NCBI GenBank assembly: GCA_001914955.1
Contig: MNDM01000028.1
Coordinates: 1-39,176 of the forward strand
Direction: 5' to 3'
DNA length: 39,176 bases
Source of the DNA: Nitrospirae bacterium 13_2_20CM_2_62_8
GTDB taxonomy: Bacteria; Nitrospirota; Nitrospiria; Nitrospirales; Nitrospiraceae
Positions 1 through 10,803 of this stretch are shown in pieces (positions within the stretch are counted from its first letter, which is position 1; each line of letters starts with the position of its first letter). The position numbers were made by a program, and so were the translations under genes. The notes below the pieces were generated by a model. The model was not told the DNA's origin, did no database searches, and saw nothing but the letters and a program-made list of their open reading frames with translations.

Positions 1-398
1 AGAATTTTTCGGTGGATGCCGAGATTGACCGCGTGCGCAGCCGGTCGACGCGCATCGGCGGCATCTCGATCTTCCTGGGGACGGCGCGGGATCGCTCCAA
101 GGGCCACGACGTGAGCGCCATTACCTTCGAGCATTATGAGGGCATGGCGCAGAAGAGGTTGCGGGAAATCCGGGAGCGGGCGTTGAAGGATTTCGATGTC
201 ATCGAGGTCCTGATCCTGCACCGGTATGGCGAGATCCACGTCGGCGAGAACATTGTGCTGATCGTGGTGGGGGCGGAGCACCGGGCGGAGGCGTTCCGAG
301 CCTGCACATGGTGCATTGACGAGCTGAAGCAGATCACGCCGATCTGGAAGTTGGAGCAGACTCCTGAAGGACAAGTCTGGGTAGAGGAACATCCATGA
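1..398 (+). CDS. moaE: Molybdopterin synthase catalytic subunit MoaE (5' partial)
   Basis: MoaE is the large subunit of molybdopterin synthase. It transfers sulfur from thiocarboxylated MoaD to cyclic pyranopterin monophosphate, giving molybdopterin. The reading frame is open to the left edge, so the true start lies outside the window; the GTG at 12 is internal, because family members have a short leader before the 'IGGISIFLGTARD' segment seen here. Further family marks are 'LILHRYGEIHVGE' and the C-terminal 'IWKLEQTPEG' with the catalytic-type lysine. moaA follows after a repeat element, so the pair probably serves molybdenum cofactor supply, which the nitrite oxidoreductase at the far end of the window needs. 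Confidence 0.95.
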   Translation, partial: NFSVDAEIDRVRSRSTRIGGISIFLGTARDRSKGHDVSAITFEHYEGMAQKRLREIRERALKDFDVIEVLILHRYGEIHVGENIVLIVVGAEHRAEAFRACTWCIDELKQITPIWKLEQTPEGQVWVEEHP

Positions 399-399
399 A

Positions 400-523
400 C
401 AGGATGTTGAAAAAAGCCGCCAGCTTCGTTCTCGCGTCGCTCAGAGGCTCAACGTACCGAAAGGAGTACGCCTTGCCACTTCGCTCGCTGCGGCCTTGCC
501 GGACAGCTTTTTTGAACATCCTG
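400..523. repeat. 124-bp inverted-repeat element A between moaE and moaA
   Basis: The ends are inverted copies of each other: CAGGATGTTGAAAAAAGC on the left and GCTTTTTTGAACATCCTG on the right, with one mismatch. Inside are shorter dyads such as GTAC-N7-GTAC. The element starts two bases after the moaE stop codon and ends 20 bases before the moaA start. It contains no credible gene. It has the size and form of a non-autonomous palindromic repeat (REP/MITE-like). From memory, not from a search, very similar sequences are dispersed in Nitrospira genomes. Confidence 0.8.
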
Positions 524-543
524 ACTGTTTCGGCGGAACAACT

Positions 544-1590
544 GTGAATCCTCAAACCACAGATATTCTGGATACCTTCGGGCGCCCGCTGAAAAGCCTG
601 CGCCTGTCGGTGACGGACCGGTGTAACCTGCGCTGCAAGTACTGCATGCCGGAGGAGGAGTACGCTTGGTTGCCCCGTGAAACGCTGCTCTCGTTTGAGG
701 AAATGTGCGCCCTCACGGAGCTCTTCACGGAGCTTGGGGTGGACAAGGTCCGGCTGACCGGCGGCGAACCGCTTCTTCGCAAAGATCTTTCGACCTTGAT
801 ACGGATGCTGCTGGAGAACCCCCGGATCAAAGACCTGGCCTTGACGACCAACGGGATCCTGCTGGCGGAGCAGGCGGAAGGGTTCCACGCCGCCGGATTG
901 CATCGCGTGACCGTGAGTCTGGATACGCTCAAACCCAAACGGTTCACGGCCTTGACGAGACGGGACGGGCACGACAAAGTGCTCGCGGGCATCGACGCGG
1001 TCGCACGGCTCGGGTTCCGGAGCCTCAAGTTGGACACCGTGGCCATGCGAGGGTTCAACGATGACGAGCTCGCGGATCTGATCGAGTACGGCAAAGGGGT
1101 CGGCGCCGAGGTGCGCTTCATCGAGTATATGGACGTCGGGGGCGCCACCGACTGGTCCATGGACAAGGTCTTTTCCCGGGCCGCCATCCTCGAGCGGCTG
1201 AGCCAGCGGTACGGTCCGATTGAGCCGATCATGGAGCTCAGCTCGGCGCCGGCGCAGCGGTTCGTGCTGCCGGATGGCACGACCTTCGGGATTATCCCCT
1301 CCACGACCGCCCCGTTCTGCGCCGCCTGCGATCGAAGCCGGCTCACCGGGGATGGCATGTGGTATCTGTGCCTGTATGCCAAAGACGGGCTCGATCTGCG
1401 CGGGCCGCTGCGCGCCGGGTCCCCGGCCGAGAGGATCAAAGCCCTGATCCGCTCCGTCTGGCAGGGGCGTCAGGATCGCGGCGCCGAAGAACGGAAAGAG
1501 CTGGAGCAAGTCGGCGCCAGAGGAAAGTTGATCGGAGTCGACAAACTTCGCGAGGACCCCCACCTCGAGATGCACGCGAGAGGGGGATGA
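544..1590 (+). CDS. moaA: GTP 3',8-cyclase MoaA
   Basis: This radical SAM enzyme performs the first step of molybdenum cofactor synthesis, cyclising GTP to 3',8-cyclo-7,8-dihydro-GTP. The N-terminal [4Fe-4S] site is 'CNLRCKYC' (CxxxCxxC), followed by the SAM-binding 'GGEPLLR'. The C-terminal second cluster has C-x2-C at 'FCAACD' and a third Cys at 'WYLCLYA'. I chose GTG 544 because an upstream extension to TTG 496 would be encoded by repeat element A, and 'NPQTTDILDTFGRPLKSLR' is the usual MoaA beginning. The C-terminal end is basic and charged rather than closing with the common GG, but 'ARGG' is close to it. Confidence 0.95.
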   Translation: MNPQTTDILDTFGRPLKSLRLSVTDRCNLRCKYCMPEEEYAWLPRETLLSFEEMCALTELFTELGVDKVRLTGGEPLLRKDLSTLIRMLLENPRIKDLALTTNGILLAEQAEGFHAAGLHRVTVSLDTLKPKRFTALTRRDGHDKVLAGIDAVARLGFRSLKLDTVAMRGFNDDELADLIEYGKGVGAEVRFIEYMDVGGATDWSMDKVFSRAAILERLSQRYGPIEPIMELSSAPAQRFVLPDGTTFGIIPSTTAPFCAACDRSRLTGDGMWYLCLYAKDGLDLRGPLRAGSPAERIKALIRSVWQGRQDRGAEERKELEQVGARGKLIGVDKLREDPHLEMHARGG

Positions 1591-1608
1591 CGAACCTCCG
1601 CATGGCAG

Positions 1609-2310
1609 ATGTCTGAGCTAGAATTCCTCACCGTCCTGGGCCTGGGGTTCCTCCTGGGGGCGCGCCACGCCCTGGATGCCGATCACGTCGCGGCGGTCTC
1701 CACGATCCTCTCCGATCGTCCCAATCTCCGCGCATCCGGTTTTATCGGCTTTTGCTGGGGGTTCGGCCACACCGCCGTCCTGCTGCTGGTGGGCCTGGCC
1801 GTCATCCTGCTCAAGATCACGATTCCCGAGAGGGTCGCGGTGGCGCTGGAGTTCGGCGTGGGCCTCATGCTGGTCGCGTTGGGTGTATCGTTGGCGGTGA
1901 CCCTCGTCCGGGAACGATGGCATCTGCATACGCATCAGCACGACGGCGAGACGCACGTGCACCTGCATCGCCATTCCCGGCAGTCGGACCACAGGCACGG
2001 ACACTGGCTGCGGCTGTCGCTCAAACCGTTTGCGGTCGGGATGGTGCATGGACTGGCCGGCTCCGCCGCGCTCATGCTGATGGTCCTGTCCACGGTCCGC
2101 ACCGTCGGGGAGGGCGTGGCCTACATCCTGGTCTTCGGCCTCGGCTCGATCGTCGGCATGATGCTGTTGGGCGTCGCCATCAGCGTTCCGCTCGTGCTCT
2201 CGGCCTCGTGTGGGCGCCGCGCTCAGGAGGCGGTGCAGGCGCTGGCGAGCCTGGGCAGCATCGGACTTGGAGCGGCCATGATGGTCCGCATCGGCCTCGC
2301 TGTCGTCTAG
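1609..2310 (+). CDS. NiCoT/UreH-like nickel or cobalt permease
   Basis: This 233-aa integral membrane protein has about six hydrophobic segments. The first helix carries 'GARHALDADHVAAVST', which matches the H-A-x-D-A-D-H signature of the NiCoT nickel/cobalt permeases and the related UreH-like family. A His-rich cytoplasmic-type loop (about residues 102-127, with 'HLHTHQHDGETHVHLHRHS') follows helix 3 and probably binds metal. A second membrane half begins at 'LKPFAVGMVHGLAGSAAL'. Nickel or cobalt specificity cannot be decided from sequence alone. It starts 18 bases after the moaA stop, so it may be co-transcribed with the cofactor genes. No urease or hydrogenase genes are in the window. Confidence 0.8.
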   Translation: MSELEFLTVLGLGFLLGARHALDADHVAAVSTILSDRPNLRASGFIGFCWGFGHTAVLLLVGLAVILLKITIPERVAVALEFGVGLMLVALGVSLAVTLVRERWHLHTHQHDGETHVHLHRHSRQSDHRHGHWLRLSLKPFAVGMVHGLAGSAALMLMVLSTVRTVGEGVAYILVFGLGSIVGMMLLGVAISVPLVLSASCGRRAQEAVQALASLGSIGLGAAMMVRIGLAVV

Positions 2311-2400
2311 CATCCCCCGCGCATTCGACGGGCTCCTTGGCAACCACCCGACCCGGCTTCACCCCATTCCCAATTCTTGGTACGAAAAAAAGAACGGCTG

Positions 2401-2409
2401 TGCTATCCT
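2401..2409 (+). promoter_or_regulatory. Possible extended -10 promoter for the MBL hydrolase gene
   Basis: TGCTATCCT fits an extended -10 element (TGnTATnnT), lying about 50 bases upstream of the ATG at 2457 and just after an A-rich stretch. No clear -35 is seen. Weak evidence. Confidence 0.3.
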
Positions 2410-2456
2410 AACCGCACTTTTTGAGGCGACCGGCGAGCGGCCTTGGGGACTTCGCG

Positions 2457-3245
2457 ATGAAGATCCGCGTGCTGGGCTGCCATGGCTCGGACCAGGTCCT
2501 GAATGGGAGCCGCGGGGCTCACCAGTGCCGGACCTGCGCCTTCCTGGTCAATGAGACCGTGCTGGTGGATGCCGGGACCGTGGGGACCGCGCTGCGACTG
2601 GACGAACAGAAGCGGATTCGTCACATCCTGCTCTCCCACCTCCACCACGATCATATCCAAGGGCTGCCCACGCTGGCTGACAACTTGGTGGACGCGCCGG
2701 ACGAGCCGGTGACGCTCACCAGTATTCCATCCGTATTGAAGGGCCTTCAGACCCATGTGTTCAACGACAAGGTCTATCCCAACTTCTTGAAGCTGCCGGA
2801 CCCGCGGCACCCGGTATTCGTGTGCCGCCCGCTGAAGCCCGGCAAGGAGAGCGAGCTGGACGGCTTGCGGGTGACCGCGATCCCGGTGAACCATCTGGTC
2901 CCGACCGTCGGGTTCTTGATTCGCGACAATGGCTCGTCCTTCCTGTACAGCGGGGACACCTATGTGACTGAGGAGATCTGGAAGGTGGCGGCGCGCGAGC
3001 CGACGCTCAAGGCGGCGCTCATCGAGACCTCATTCCCGGATACCATGACGGAGCTGGCTCGTACCAGCAAACACCTGACGCCGTCCGTCTTCGCTCGCGA
3101 GTTTCGCAAGATCGGCCGGCCGGACCTGCCGGTCTATGTGTACCATCTCAAACCGCGGGTCCGTGAACAGATCAGACGTGAGCTGACCGGACTCGGGATC
3201 GCGAAATTGACGGTGCTGGAAGAAGGACAGGAGATCACGATCTAG
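2457..3245 (+). CDS. MBL-fold metal-dependent hydrolase (class II cyclic-nucleotide phosphodiesterase-like)
   Basis: This 262-aa metallo-beta-lactamase-fold protein has the dinuclear metal motif '[11 protein letters not shown]' (HxHxDH) at about residues 57-67, a later metal histidine in '[11 protein letters not shown]', a bridging aspartate in 'YSGDTY' and a last histidine in 'YVYHLKP'. The order of motifs resembles the class II cAMP phosphodiesterase and RNase Z-like groups. Cyclic-nucleotide hydrolysis is therefore a reasonable guess, but the substrate is not proven. It has no signal peptide, so it should act in the cytoplasm. The ATG at 2457 is preferred over an upstream TTG because '[12 protein letters not shown]' is the usual first strand. 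The gene ends just before a palindromic repeat and accD. Confidence 0.75.
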   Translation: MKIRVLGCHGSDQVLNGSRGAHQCRTCAFLVNETVLVDAGTVGTALRLDEQKRIRHILLSHLHHDHIQGLPTLADNLVDAPDEPVTLTSIPSVLKGLQTHVFNDKVYPNFLKLPDPRHPVFVCRPLKPGKESELDGLRVTAIPVNHLVPTVGFLIRDNGSSFLYSGDTYVTEEIWKVAAREPTLKAALIETSFPDTMTELARTSKHLTPSVFAREFRKIGRPDLPVYVYHLKPRVREQIRRELTGLGIAKLTVLEEGQEITI

Positions 3246-3247
3246 CA

Positions 3248-3314
3248 AAGAGCTTATGGCAGATGGCCAGAAGGGGCCGGCCATCTTGCTATCAGCCATC
3301 AGCTATCAGCTCTT
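3248..3314. repeat. Short-word palindromic repeat 1 (between the MBL gene and accD)
   Basis: The outer arms AAGAGCT and AGCTCTT are inverted, and so are the inner GGCAGATGGCC and GGCCATCTTGC arms. The right arm contains near-tandem words (AGCCATC, AGCTATC). The repeat fills the whole spacer and ends 10 bases before the accD start codon. Confidence 0.7.
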
Positions 3315-3324
3315 CGAGAAAGAG

Positions 3325-4164
3325 ATGGCCTGGTTCAAAAAACACCGGATGCCCGTTCCCGAGGCGCCGAAACGGCCCAAGGTCGTCGAGGGCTTGTGGC
3401 TGAAGTGCAACCACTGCCGGGAAATCGTCTATCGCAAGGAGGTTGACCGCAATAACAAGGTCTGTCCAAAATGCGATTACCATTTCCCCATTTCAGTCAC
3501 CGAGCGCATCACGATGCTGGTGGACCTGGGCACGTTCAAGGAATGGGATGCCGGGATTGAACCGAAGGATCCGCTGGTCTTCACCGACACGAGTTCCTAC
3601 CGGGACCGGCTGAAGGCCCAACAGGAAAAGACGGGGCGGAAGGACGCCATCGTGATCGGGGAGGGGGCGGTCAACGGACGACGGATTGCGCTCGGAGTCA
3701 TGGATTTCAGCTTCATGGGCGGCAGCATGGGATCGGTCGTGGGGGAGAAAATCTGTCTCGCCGTGGACCGCTCCCTGGCTTCCCGGAATCCATTGGTGCT
3801 GGTGACCGCCTCCGGCGGAGCCCGGATGCAGGAGGGAATCCTGTCCCTGATGCAGATGGCCAAGACGTCGGCGGCGGTGGCCCGGCTGGGGGAAGCGGGG
3901 GTGCCGTTCGTCACGATTCTGGCCGACCCGACATTCGGCGGGGTGACGGCCAGCGTCGCCATGCTGGCCGATGTGATCATCGCGGAGCCCAAGGCGCTGA
4001 TCGGCTTTGCCGGACCCCGCGTGATCGAACAGACGATCAAGCAACAACTTCCGGACGAATTTCAGCGAGCTGAGTTTCTGCTGGACCACGGCATCGTCGA
4101 CCTCATCGTCGAGCGGAAGCATCTGAAAGAAACCCTGGCGACCGTCTTGAGTCATTTCCAGTAA
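3325..4164 (+). CDS. accD: Acetyl-CoA carboxylase carboxyltransferase subunit beta
   Basis: AccD works with AccA to transfer the carboxyl group from carboxybiotin-BCCP to acetyl-CoA, giving malonyl-CoA for fatty-acid synthesis. The N-terminal zinc ribbon is present as 'CNHC' and 'CPKC' at about residues 27-49. The crotonase-like carboxyltransferase core shows the oxyanion-region glycines in '[10 protein letters not shown]' and the conserved 'PTFGGVTAS' and '[11 protein letters not shown]'. An upstream in-frame ATG at 3256 would add 23 residues encoded by the palindromic repeat. ATG 3325, preceded by GAGAAAGAG, gives the normal 'MAWFKKH' beginning and about the usual length (279 aa). Confidence 0.96.
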   Translation: MAWFKKHRMPVPEAPKRPKVVEGLWLKCNHCREIVYRKEVDRNNKVCPKCDYHFPISVTERITMLVDLGTFKEWDAGIEPKDPLVFTDTSSYRDRLKAQQEKTGRKDAIVIGEGAVNGRRIALGVMDFSFMGGSMGSVVGEKICLAVDRSLASRNPLVLVTASGGARMQEGILSLMQMAKTSAAVARLGEAGVPFVTILADPTFGGVTASVAMLADVIIAEPKALIGFAGPRVIEQTIKQQLPDEFQRAEFLLDHGIVDLIVERKHLKETLATVLSHFQ

Positions 4165-4190
4165 TCCGTTGCCTCGCGGCCGTTCCGATC

Positions 4191-5489
4191 ATGATGTCAT
4201 ATCCCGCGTCCATCGAGTTTCTCTACGGGCTTCAACGGCGCGGCATCAAGCTCGGCCTCGAGACGATCGAGACGATGCTGGCCCGGCTGGGCCGGCCGCA
4301 CGACCGGTATCCCACACTCCACATCGGCGGCACGAACGGTAAGGGGTCGACCGCCGCGATGGCGGCCGCCGTGCTGCAGGCGGCCGGTCACCGTGTCGGG
4401 CTCTACACCTCTCCGCATCTGGTGGATTTTCGCGAACGCATCCGCGTCAACGGCAACCTGATTCCGGAAGACTGCGTCTCGGAGCTCACCGCGCGCGTGC
4501 AGGACGCCACGGGGCTTACGCTGGAACCGACGTTTTTCGAGTTCACCACGGCGCTGGCGTTGCAATACTTTGCCGACCGGGAGGTGGACGTCGCGGTCAT
4601 CGAGGTCGGCATGGGCGGGCGGTATGACGCGACGACCGCCATTGCGCCGCTCGTGTCGGCGATTACGAACGTGGCGCTGGACCATCAGGAATATCTGGGG
4701 ACGACCGTCGGCGCCGTCGCGTTCGAGAAGGCGGGCATCATCAAGCGCGGCGTGCCGGTGGTCGCGGGGCGACTCTGCCCGGAAGCGGCCGGCGTCATCG
4801 GCCGGATCGCCTCGGAGCGGAAGGCGCCGCTCTTCCGGTTGGGCGCGGAGTTTCGCGTGGCTGCCGACCCCCTCGAGGGCTTTCGGTACGATGGGGTGAG
4901 GGAGACCCATACGGGCTTATCCTGCGCGTTGCCGGGGGCTCACCAGTTCGACAATGCCGCCTGCGCGCTGGCCATGCTGGAACTGGCGGCGGCGCGGGGG
5001 CTGCCGCACTCCGAGGACTCCGTCCGCCAAGGGCTGTCCACGGTCCGCTGGGAGGGCCGGTTGGAGATCGTGGAGCGACATCCGCTGCTCGTGTTGGACG
5101 GGGCGCACAATCCGGCGGCCGCCGAGGCCGTGGCCGCGTACCTCGCGGGACATCGCCGGGCGCATCCCGACTCACGTATTGTCGCGGTAGTAGGGATGAT
5201 GCGCGACAAAGACCGCGAGGGATTTCTCCGGCTCATCCTGCCGCTGTCCGACGAGGTGATCCTCACGCAGGCGCAGACTGCCCGCGCGGCGTCGGTCCAG
5301 GAGCTGTGCGCGTCGTTGGGCGAACGGGGGCATGCCGCCCATCTCGCCCCTCTTCCCGGCGACGCGCTGTCGCTCGCCAGGCGGTTGGCCTCCTCCGAGG
5401 ATCTGATCTGCGTCACGGGCTCTCTGATGCTGGTGGGTGAAGTCAAGGCCCTCCTGCGCGGGTGTGTACTGTCCCCCCTCCGGGGTTGA
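4191..5489 (+). CDS. folC: Bifunctional folylpolyglutamate synthase/dihydrofolate synthase
   Basis: FolC adds glutamate to dihydropteroate and extends the polyglutamate tail of folates in the cytoplasm. The Mur-ligase-type ATP-binding loop is 'GGTNGKGSTAA' at about residues 46-56. The folate/ATP-binding regions 'TSPHLVDFRERIRVNG', 'EVGMGGRYDATT' and 'LDHQEYLG' follow, and the C-terminal domain begins around 'LVLDGAHNPAA'. The length of 432 aa is normal. The start may be ATG 4191 or the adjacent ATG 4194. The accD-folC order with a short spacer is common in bacteria and suggests one operon. The stop codon lies one base before the lptD start. Confidence 0.95.
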   Translation: MMSYPASIEFLYGLQRRGIKLGLETIETMLARLGRPHDRYPTLHIGGTNGKGSTAAMAAAVLQAAGHRVGLYTSPHLVDFRERIRVNGNLIPEDCVSELTARVQDATGLTLEPTFFEFTTALALQYFADREVDVAVIEVGMGGRYDATTAIAPLVSAITNVALDHQEYLGTTVGAVAFEKAGIIKRGVPVVAGRLCPEAAGVIGRIASERKAPLFRLGAEFRVAADPLEGFRYDGVRETHTGLSCALPGAHQFDNAACALAMLELAAARGLPHSEDSVRQGLSTVRWEGRLEIVERHPLLVLDGAHNPAAAEAVAAYLAGHRRAHPDSRIVAVVGMMRDKDREGFLRLILPLSDEVILTQAQTARAASVQELCASLGERGHAAHLAPLPGDALSLARRLASSEDLICVTGSLMLVGEVKALLRGCVLSPLRG

Positions 5490-5490
5490 G

Positions 5491-7929
5491 ATGGGCCGTG
5501 GCCTCCGGTCGGCGCTCTGCCGATCCGTCCTCGCTCTCTTGTCGGTCGTCGTCGTTGCCATCCCACCGGCGTTCTCAGCCCAGGCCAAGCCCCCCAAGAC
5601 CGTGTCGGCTCAGCCCGGCTCTGCCCAACCGATCGACATCACCGCCGAACACATCGAGTATCTCCAGGGGACCGACGTCTATGAGGCCGAGGGATCGGTG
5701 GTCATCGTGCAGGGGCCTCTGCGGCTCACGGCCGATCGGGTGACGATCATGATGCTCTCCGGGACTCTCATCGCGACCGGGCACGTCCACCTTTCAGACC
5801 CGAAGTCCGACATGAGATCAGAACGGCTGGAACTGGACGTCAACACCGAAGCGGGGGTGGTCACGAACGGCGAGTTGAACATCAAGTTCACGGACACGCT
5901 GGTGACGGGCCGCCTCTTTCAACGGTTTTCTGAGGACCACTATCGGGTGAAAGACGGATCGTTCACGAATTGCGACGTAAAAGAGGGCGTGCCCCCGGCG
6001 TGGCGATTTACCTTCAAAGATCTGGACCTCAACATGGGTGAGAGCGTGTACGCCAAGGATCTCTGGCTGTGCGTGAACGATATCCCCGTGCTGCCGCTCC
6101 CGACGCTCACGTATCCCGTCCAGACCAACCGCAGAAGCGGGTTCTTGGTGCCGACGGCGGGCTATAACACCGTCTTCGGAACCACCTACACGCAAGGATA
6201 CTTTTGGGCCATCAATCCGAGTCGCGATATGACCGTAACACCGAATATCATGACTAACCGGGGCTACGGGAGTGATATCGACTACCGGTATATCCTGAAC
6301 CGAAAAACCAGGGGGCAGTGGCTGTTGACCTTTCTTCAGGACACCACGGAGGACCGGAAGCGCGCACTTCTGACCGGGACACACGTGCAGCAGGTGAATC
6401 CCGATTTGTCGATCCGCGTGCAGGCGTTCCTGGTGACGGATCGCAGTTATCTCAACAATCTGAGCAATTCGGGCACTCAGCGGGCCCTCCCCAGCGGGGA
6501 TTCGACTCTCTATATCAATCAGCGATTTGCGAACGGGAACCTGTATCTCCTCGGGCAGTTTCTCCAGCCCATCACCGCGGGTGGAACGAACACCTTCCAG
6601 CGGCTCCCTGAAATCGGGCACCGCTTGGTCGATGTGGCCCCGTTCGATGGTCCTCTGTTAGTCAGCATGGATACGACCCTGGCGAACTTTTACCGGGAGC
6701 AAGGGTTCGGGCTCAACCGGGTCGACCTCATGCCCACGCTCTCGACCGATGTGCTGGAAGTCGGGCATGTCGTCGGGTTCCTGCCGAAAGTTCGCCTCCG
6801 GGAGATCTACTACACGAAGAGTGTCGACTCAAATGGCGTCGGTTCCCACAAGCCGGTTTCGCGGGAGACGTTCTGGGCGAGCCTGGCAGGGACCTCTCGC
6901 GTGGACCGTCGGTTTGGGCTGAGCGGGGGGGGAACCCTGCTCCACACGATCGAGCCATACGTGGTCTACGAATATGTCCCCCCGACCAAGCAGTCGGATA
7001 TCATTCAGATTGACGACGTGGATGATCTGCCGAAAAAAAACCTCCTTACGTACTCACTGCGCAGCCGCCTGCTCGAACAAGGACCCGAAGGATCCTCCAA
7101 GAACTGGGTGGATCTGACCGTGGCGCAGAGCTATCACCCGGGCAGCACGCCGAATGAAACCCGACCGTTCGCGTTACTCGGAGACCCCTTGTATGCCAAC
7201 GCCACGGCGCCGCTCCAACCCCCCAGCATCCCGGTTGACGTCAGGAAATTCTCCGACATCTGGACGAGGGTCGTGCTCGGAAACCCGGTCATCCCGGGGT
7301 TGAGGACGGATCAGTTCGGCCGGCCGCTCAGGACGGCGCAGCTGACGATTCCTCAGGAAAGAAAGCTCGTGCTCACGGTGGACACTTTTTATGACCCCTA
7401 CCGCGGCATGTTCAGCCAGTTCAACACGGACCTTCGCTACCAGGACCGGAGCCTGTGGTATGTCGAAGTGGGGCAGCGGTTCACCAACGGCGGCAATCGA
7501 GTGAGGCGAGGAGACATCTGGAATCCGATCTCCTTTAATACAGTATTTGCCCCGACGGCGGAGGTCGACTTCGTGACCGCTTCGGCGGCGTTCCGGACTC
7601 CTCTGGGCTGGACCGTGGGGGCCAAATCCTACTACGACATCAAAGCCCAAAAGGCCTCGGAAACGGATGTCGTGGCGCTCTACCAAAACCCGTGCCGCTG
7701 CTGGTCGCTGGGGCTCTTCTATATGATATTCCCGGATCGGACCCAGTACAATTTTATGATCAGTTTGACCGGCGTGGGCTGGACCGAGAATTTCGGCACC
7801 GCGGTCGTCAAATCCCTTCTCAGCCCGTTGTTGATCGGAGAGCGTGGGCTGCCCTGGGCCGCCCCCGGTGGCCCCTACGGGATGCAACCGGCTACGCCCA
7901 GCGCGCCTCCCGGCCCCACACAGCCTTGA
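5491..7929 (+). CDS. lptD: LPS-assembly protein LptD
   Basis: LptD is the outer-membrane beta-barrel that, with LptE, inserts lipopolysaccharide into the outer leaflet. A signal peptide (about residues 1-30, cleavage near 'FSAQA') is followed by an OstA/LptA-like jellyroll domain ('ITAEHIEYLQG' ... 'LIATGHVHL') and then a long barrel domain rich in alternating aromatic strands. Conserved 'PTLTYPVQTNRRSGFLVP' marks the start of the barrel. The length of 812 aa is typical. Cysteines are few and their pairing was not worked out. ATG 5491 is preferred over a TTG at 5437 because it gives a clean signal peptide and sits one base after the folC stop. Confidence 0.92.
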   Translation: MGRGLRSALCRSVLALLSVVVVAIPPAFSAQAKPPKTVSAQPGSAQPIDITAEHIEYLQGTDVYEAEGSVVIVQGPLRLTADRVTIMMLSGTLIATGHVHLSDPKSDMRSERLELDVNTEAGVVTNGELNIKFTDTLVTGRLFQRFSEDHYRVKDGSFTNCDVKEGVPPAWRFTFKDLDLNMGESVYAKDLWLCVNDIPVLPLPTLTYPVQTNRRSGFLVPTAGYNTVFGTTYTQGYFWAINPSRDMTVTPNIMTNRGYGSDIDYRYILNRKTRGQWLLTFLQDTTEDRKRALLTGTHVQQVNPDLSIRVQAFLVTDRSYLNNLSNSGTQRALPSGDSTLYINQRFANGNLYLLGQFLQPITAGGTNTFQRLPEIGHRLVDVAPFDGPLLVSMDTTLANFYREQGFGLNRVDLMPTLSTDVLEVGHVVGFLPKVRLREIYYTKSVDSNGVGSHKPVSRETFWASLAGTSRVDRRFGLSGGGTLLHTIEPYVVYEYVPPTKQSDIIQIDDVDDLPKKNLLTYSLRSRLLEQGPEGSSKNWVDLTVAQSYHPGSTPNETRPFALLGDPLYANATAPLQPPSIPVDVRKFSDIWTRVVLGNPVIPGLRTDQFGRPLRTAQLTIPQERKLVLTVDTFYDPYRGMFSQFNTDLRYQDRSLWYVEVGQRFTNGGNRVRRGDIWNPISFNTVFAPTAEVDFVTASAAFRTPLGWTVGAKSYYDIKAQKASETDVVALYQNPCRCWSLGLFYMIFPDRTQYNFMISLTGVGWTENFGTAVVKSLLSPLLIGERGLPWAAPGGPYGMQPATPSAPPGPTQP

Positions 7930-8043
7930 ACGGGGTATGCGGCGCCTTGACGGGGACTCGTGCGGTGTGGTCTGCTTTTTGGCATCACTGATCAATGGCT
8001 GCGAGATCATCTTGGCAGGTATCTTCCTGATAGGAGGTGGCCC

Positions 8044-8601
8044 ATGAACGGATGTCAACAACAGACCTGCTCCGCGCGTTGGAGCGCGGCGGCCGCCCTG
8101 GTGGTTCTGTGTCTGACTGTGCCGATCGGTCATCAGACTGATTCTGCATACGCGTCTTCCGAGCAACCGCGGGACCACCTCAAGAAAGCCCGGGTGTACC
8201 TCGCGGCCGGCGATTACCGTCGGGCGTTGGAGGCCTGTCAACGGGAAGTGGACGAGGCTCCATCGGCGGAAAGCTATGTGTACCTCACCTATGTCCTTCA
8301 TACCATCGACGGCTATCTGGATCATCTCGCCAAAATCGACCGATGGGTGTTGGTGGAGCAACTATTTGTGAACTTGGCCACCAAGGAGCCGCAGGATTTA
8401 GTGGATCCGCCCGACGTGCTGGCCAGAATCGCCAAGGAGATCATCCAGGGCAGCGTACGGCAACAGTCTGATGTGAGCGCGGCCATGGCGGCGCGCCTCG
8501 ATGAGCCCCTCGTGGCGAGGCTTTGGAAGCAGCAGACCGCATGGCGAGCCGCCCGGCCTGACAGTTGGTGGTCCGGAGTACCGGAGGGCTGGGTGTGGTA
8601 G
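8044..8601 (+). CDS. Secreted protein of unknown function with a TPR-like segment
   Basis: This 185-aa protein is not a recognised family. ATG 8044 follows the ribosome-binding site AGGAGGTGG. The first 37 residues form a signal peptide ('AAAALVVLCLTVPIG', then 'DSAYA'). Residues of about 42-80 ('HLKKARVYLAAGDYRRALE') look like one tetratricopeptide repeat, a helical protein-binding unit. The rest is predicted helical, ending in a Trp-rich tail ('SWWSGVPEGWVW'). It is probably periplasmic. A promoter for trxA starts right after it, so it closes the lptD transcription unit or stands alone. Confidence 0.7.
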   Translation: MNGCQQQTCSARWSAAAALVVLCLTVPIGHQTDSAYASSEQPRDHLKKARVYLAAGDYRRALEACQREVDEAPSAESYVYLTYVLHTIDGYLDHLAKIDRWVLVEQLFVNLATKEPQDLVDPPDVLARIAKEIIQGSVRQQSDVSAAMAARLDEPLVARLWKQQTAWRAARPDSWWSGVPEGWVW

Positions 8602-8647
8602 CGAGCGGGGGAGCGGGGGCCGGCTGAGGAGGGGGGTGGGCGTACGG

Positions 8648-8677
8648 TTGACACTTTTAAAGCGGGTAGGATAGGAT
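8648..8677 (+). promoter_or_regulatory. Sigma-70-type promoter for trxA
   Basis: A perfect -35 box TTGACA at 8648-8653 and TAGGAT at 8672-8677 with an 18-bp spacer lie about 65 bases upstream of the trxA GTG start. A strong ribosome-binding site AAAGGAGG precedes the start. Confidence 0.65.
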
Positions 8678-8743
8678 AACATTCTTGTCTTGGCGCGACG
8701 AAGTGTGGGACGTGGTCTGACACTGAAATAAAGGAGGTAGGGA

Positions 8744-9091
8744 GTGGCAGTACAAGCGACCAAGGTGGACGATGGAAGCTGGGATACTCACGTGATGAAG
8801 GCTGCCGGTTTGGTGATGGTGGATTTCTGGGCCGTCTGGTGCGGCCCGTGCCAGATGGTGGCCCCGGTCGTCGAGGAATTGGCGAATGAGTATGCCGGGA
8901 AACTCCAGGTCATGAAGCTGAACACGGACGAGAATCCGGAGATTGCCGGTCGCTATCAGGTGATGAGCATCCCGACCATCATGTTTTTCAAGGACGGCAA
9001 GCCCGTGGAGAAACTCATCGGGGCGAGGCCGAAGCGGCAGTTCAAAGACCTCATTGACTCTCTCCTCGCACAAGGTACCCCGACCGCATGA
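8744..9091 (+). CDS. trxA: Thioredoxin
   Basis: This small cytoplasmic dithiol-disulfide oxidoreductase reduces protein disulfides and donates electrons to peroxiredoxins and reductases. The active site is 'WCGPC' at about residues 32-36, and the cis-proline is in 'SIPTIMFF'. The 115-aa length is normal. It starts with GTG at 8744 after AAAGGAGGTAG. It has its own promoter at 8648. A likely client, a Bcp-type peroxiredoxin, is encoded at 25531. Confidence 0.95.
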   Translation: MAVQATKVDDGSWDTHVMKAAGLVMVDFWAVWCGPCQMVAPVVEELANEYAGKLQVMKLNTDENPEIAGRYQVMSIPTIMFFKDGKPVEKLIGARPKRQFKDLIDSLLAQGTPTA

Positions 9092-9117
9092 GGAATCGCA
9101 CACGATGACCGGCCCTT

Positions 9118-10800
<1,683 letters not shown>

Positions 10801-10803
<3 letters not shown>

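Noticed and set aside
334-1575. 413-codon minus-strand frame over moaA
   Set aside because: It is antisense to moaA and to repeat element A and has no family features. It is a GC-bias shadow.
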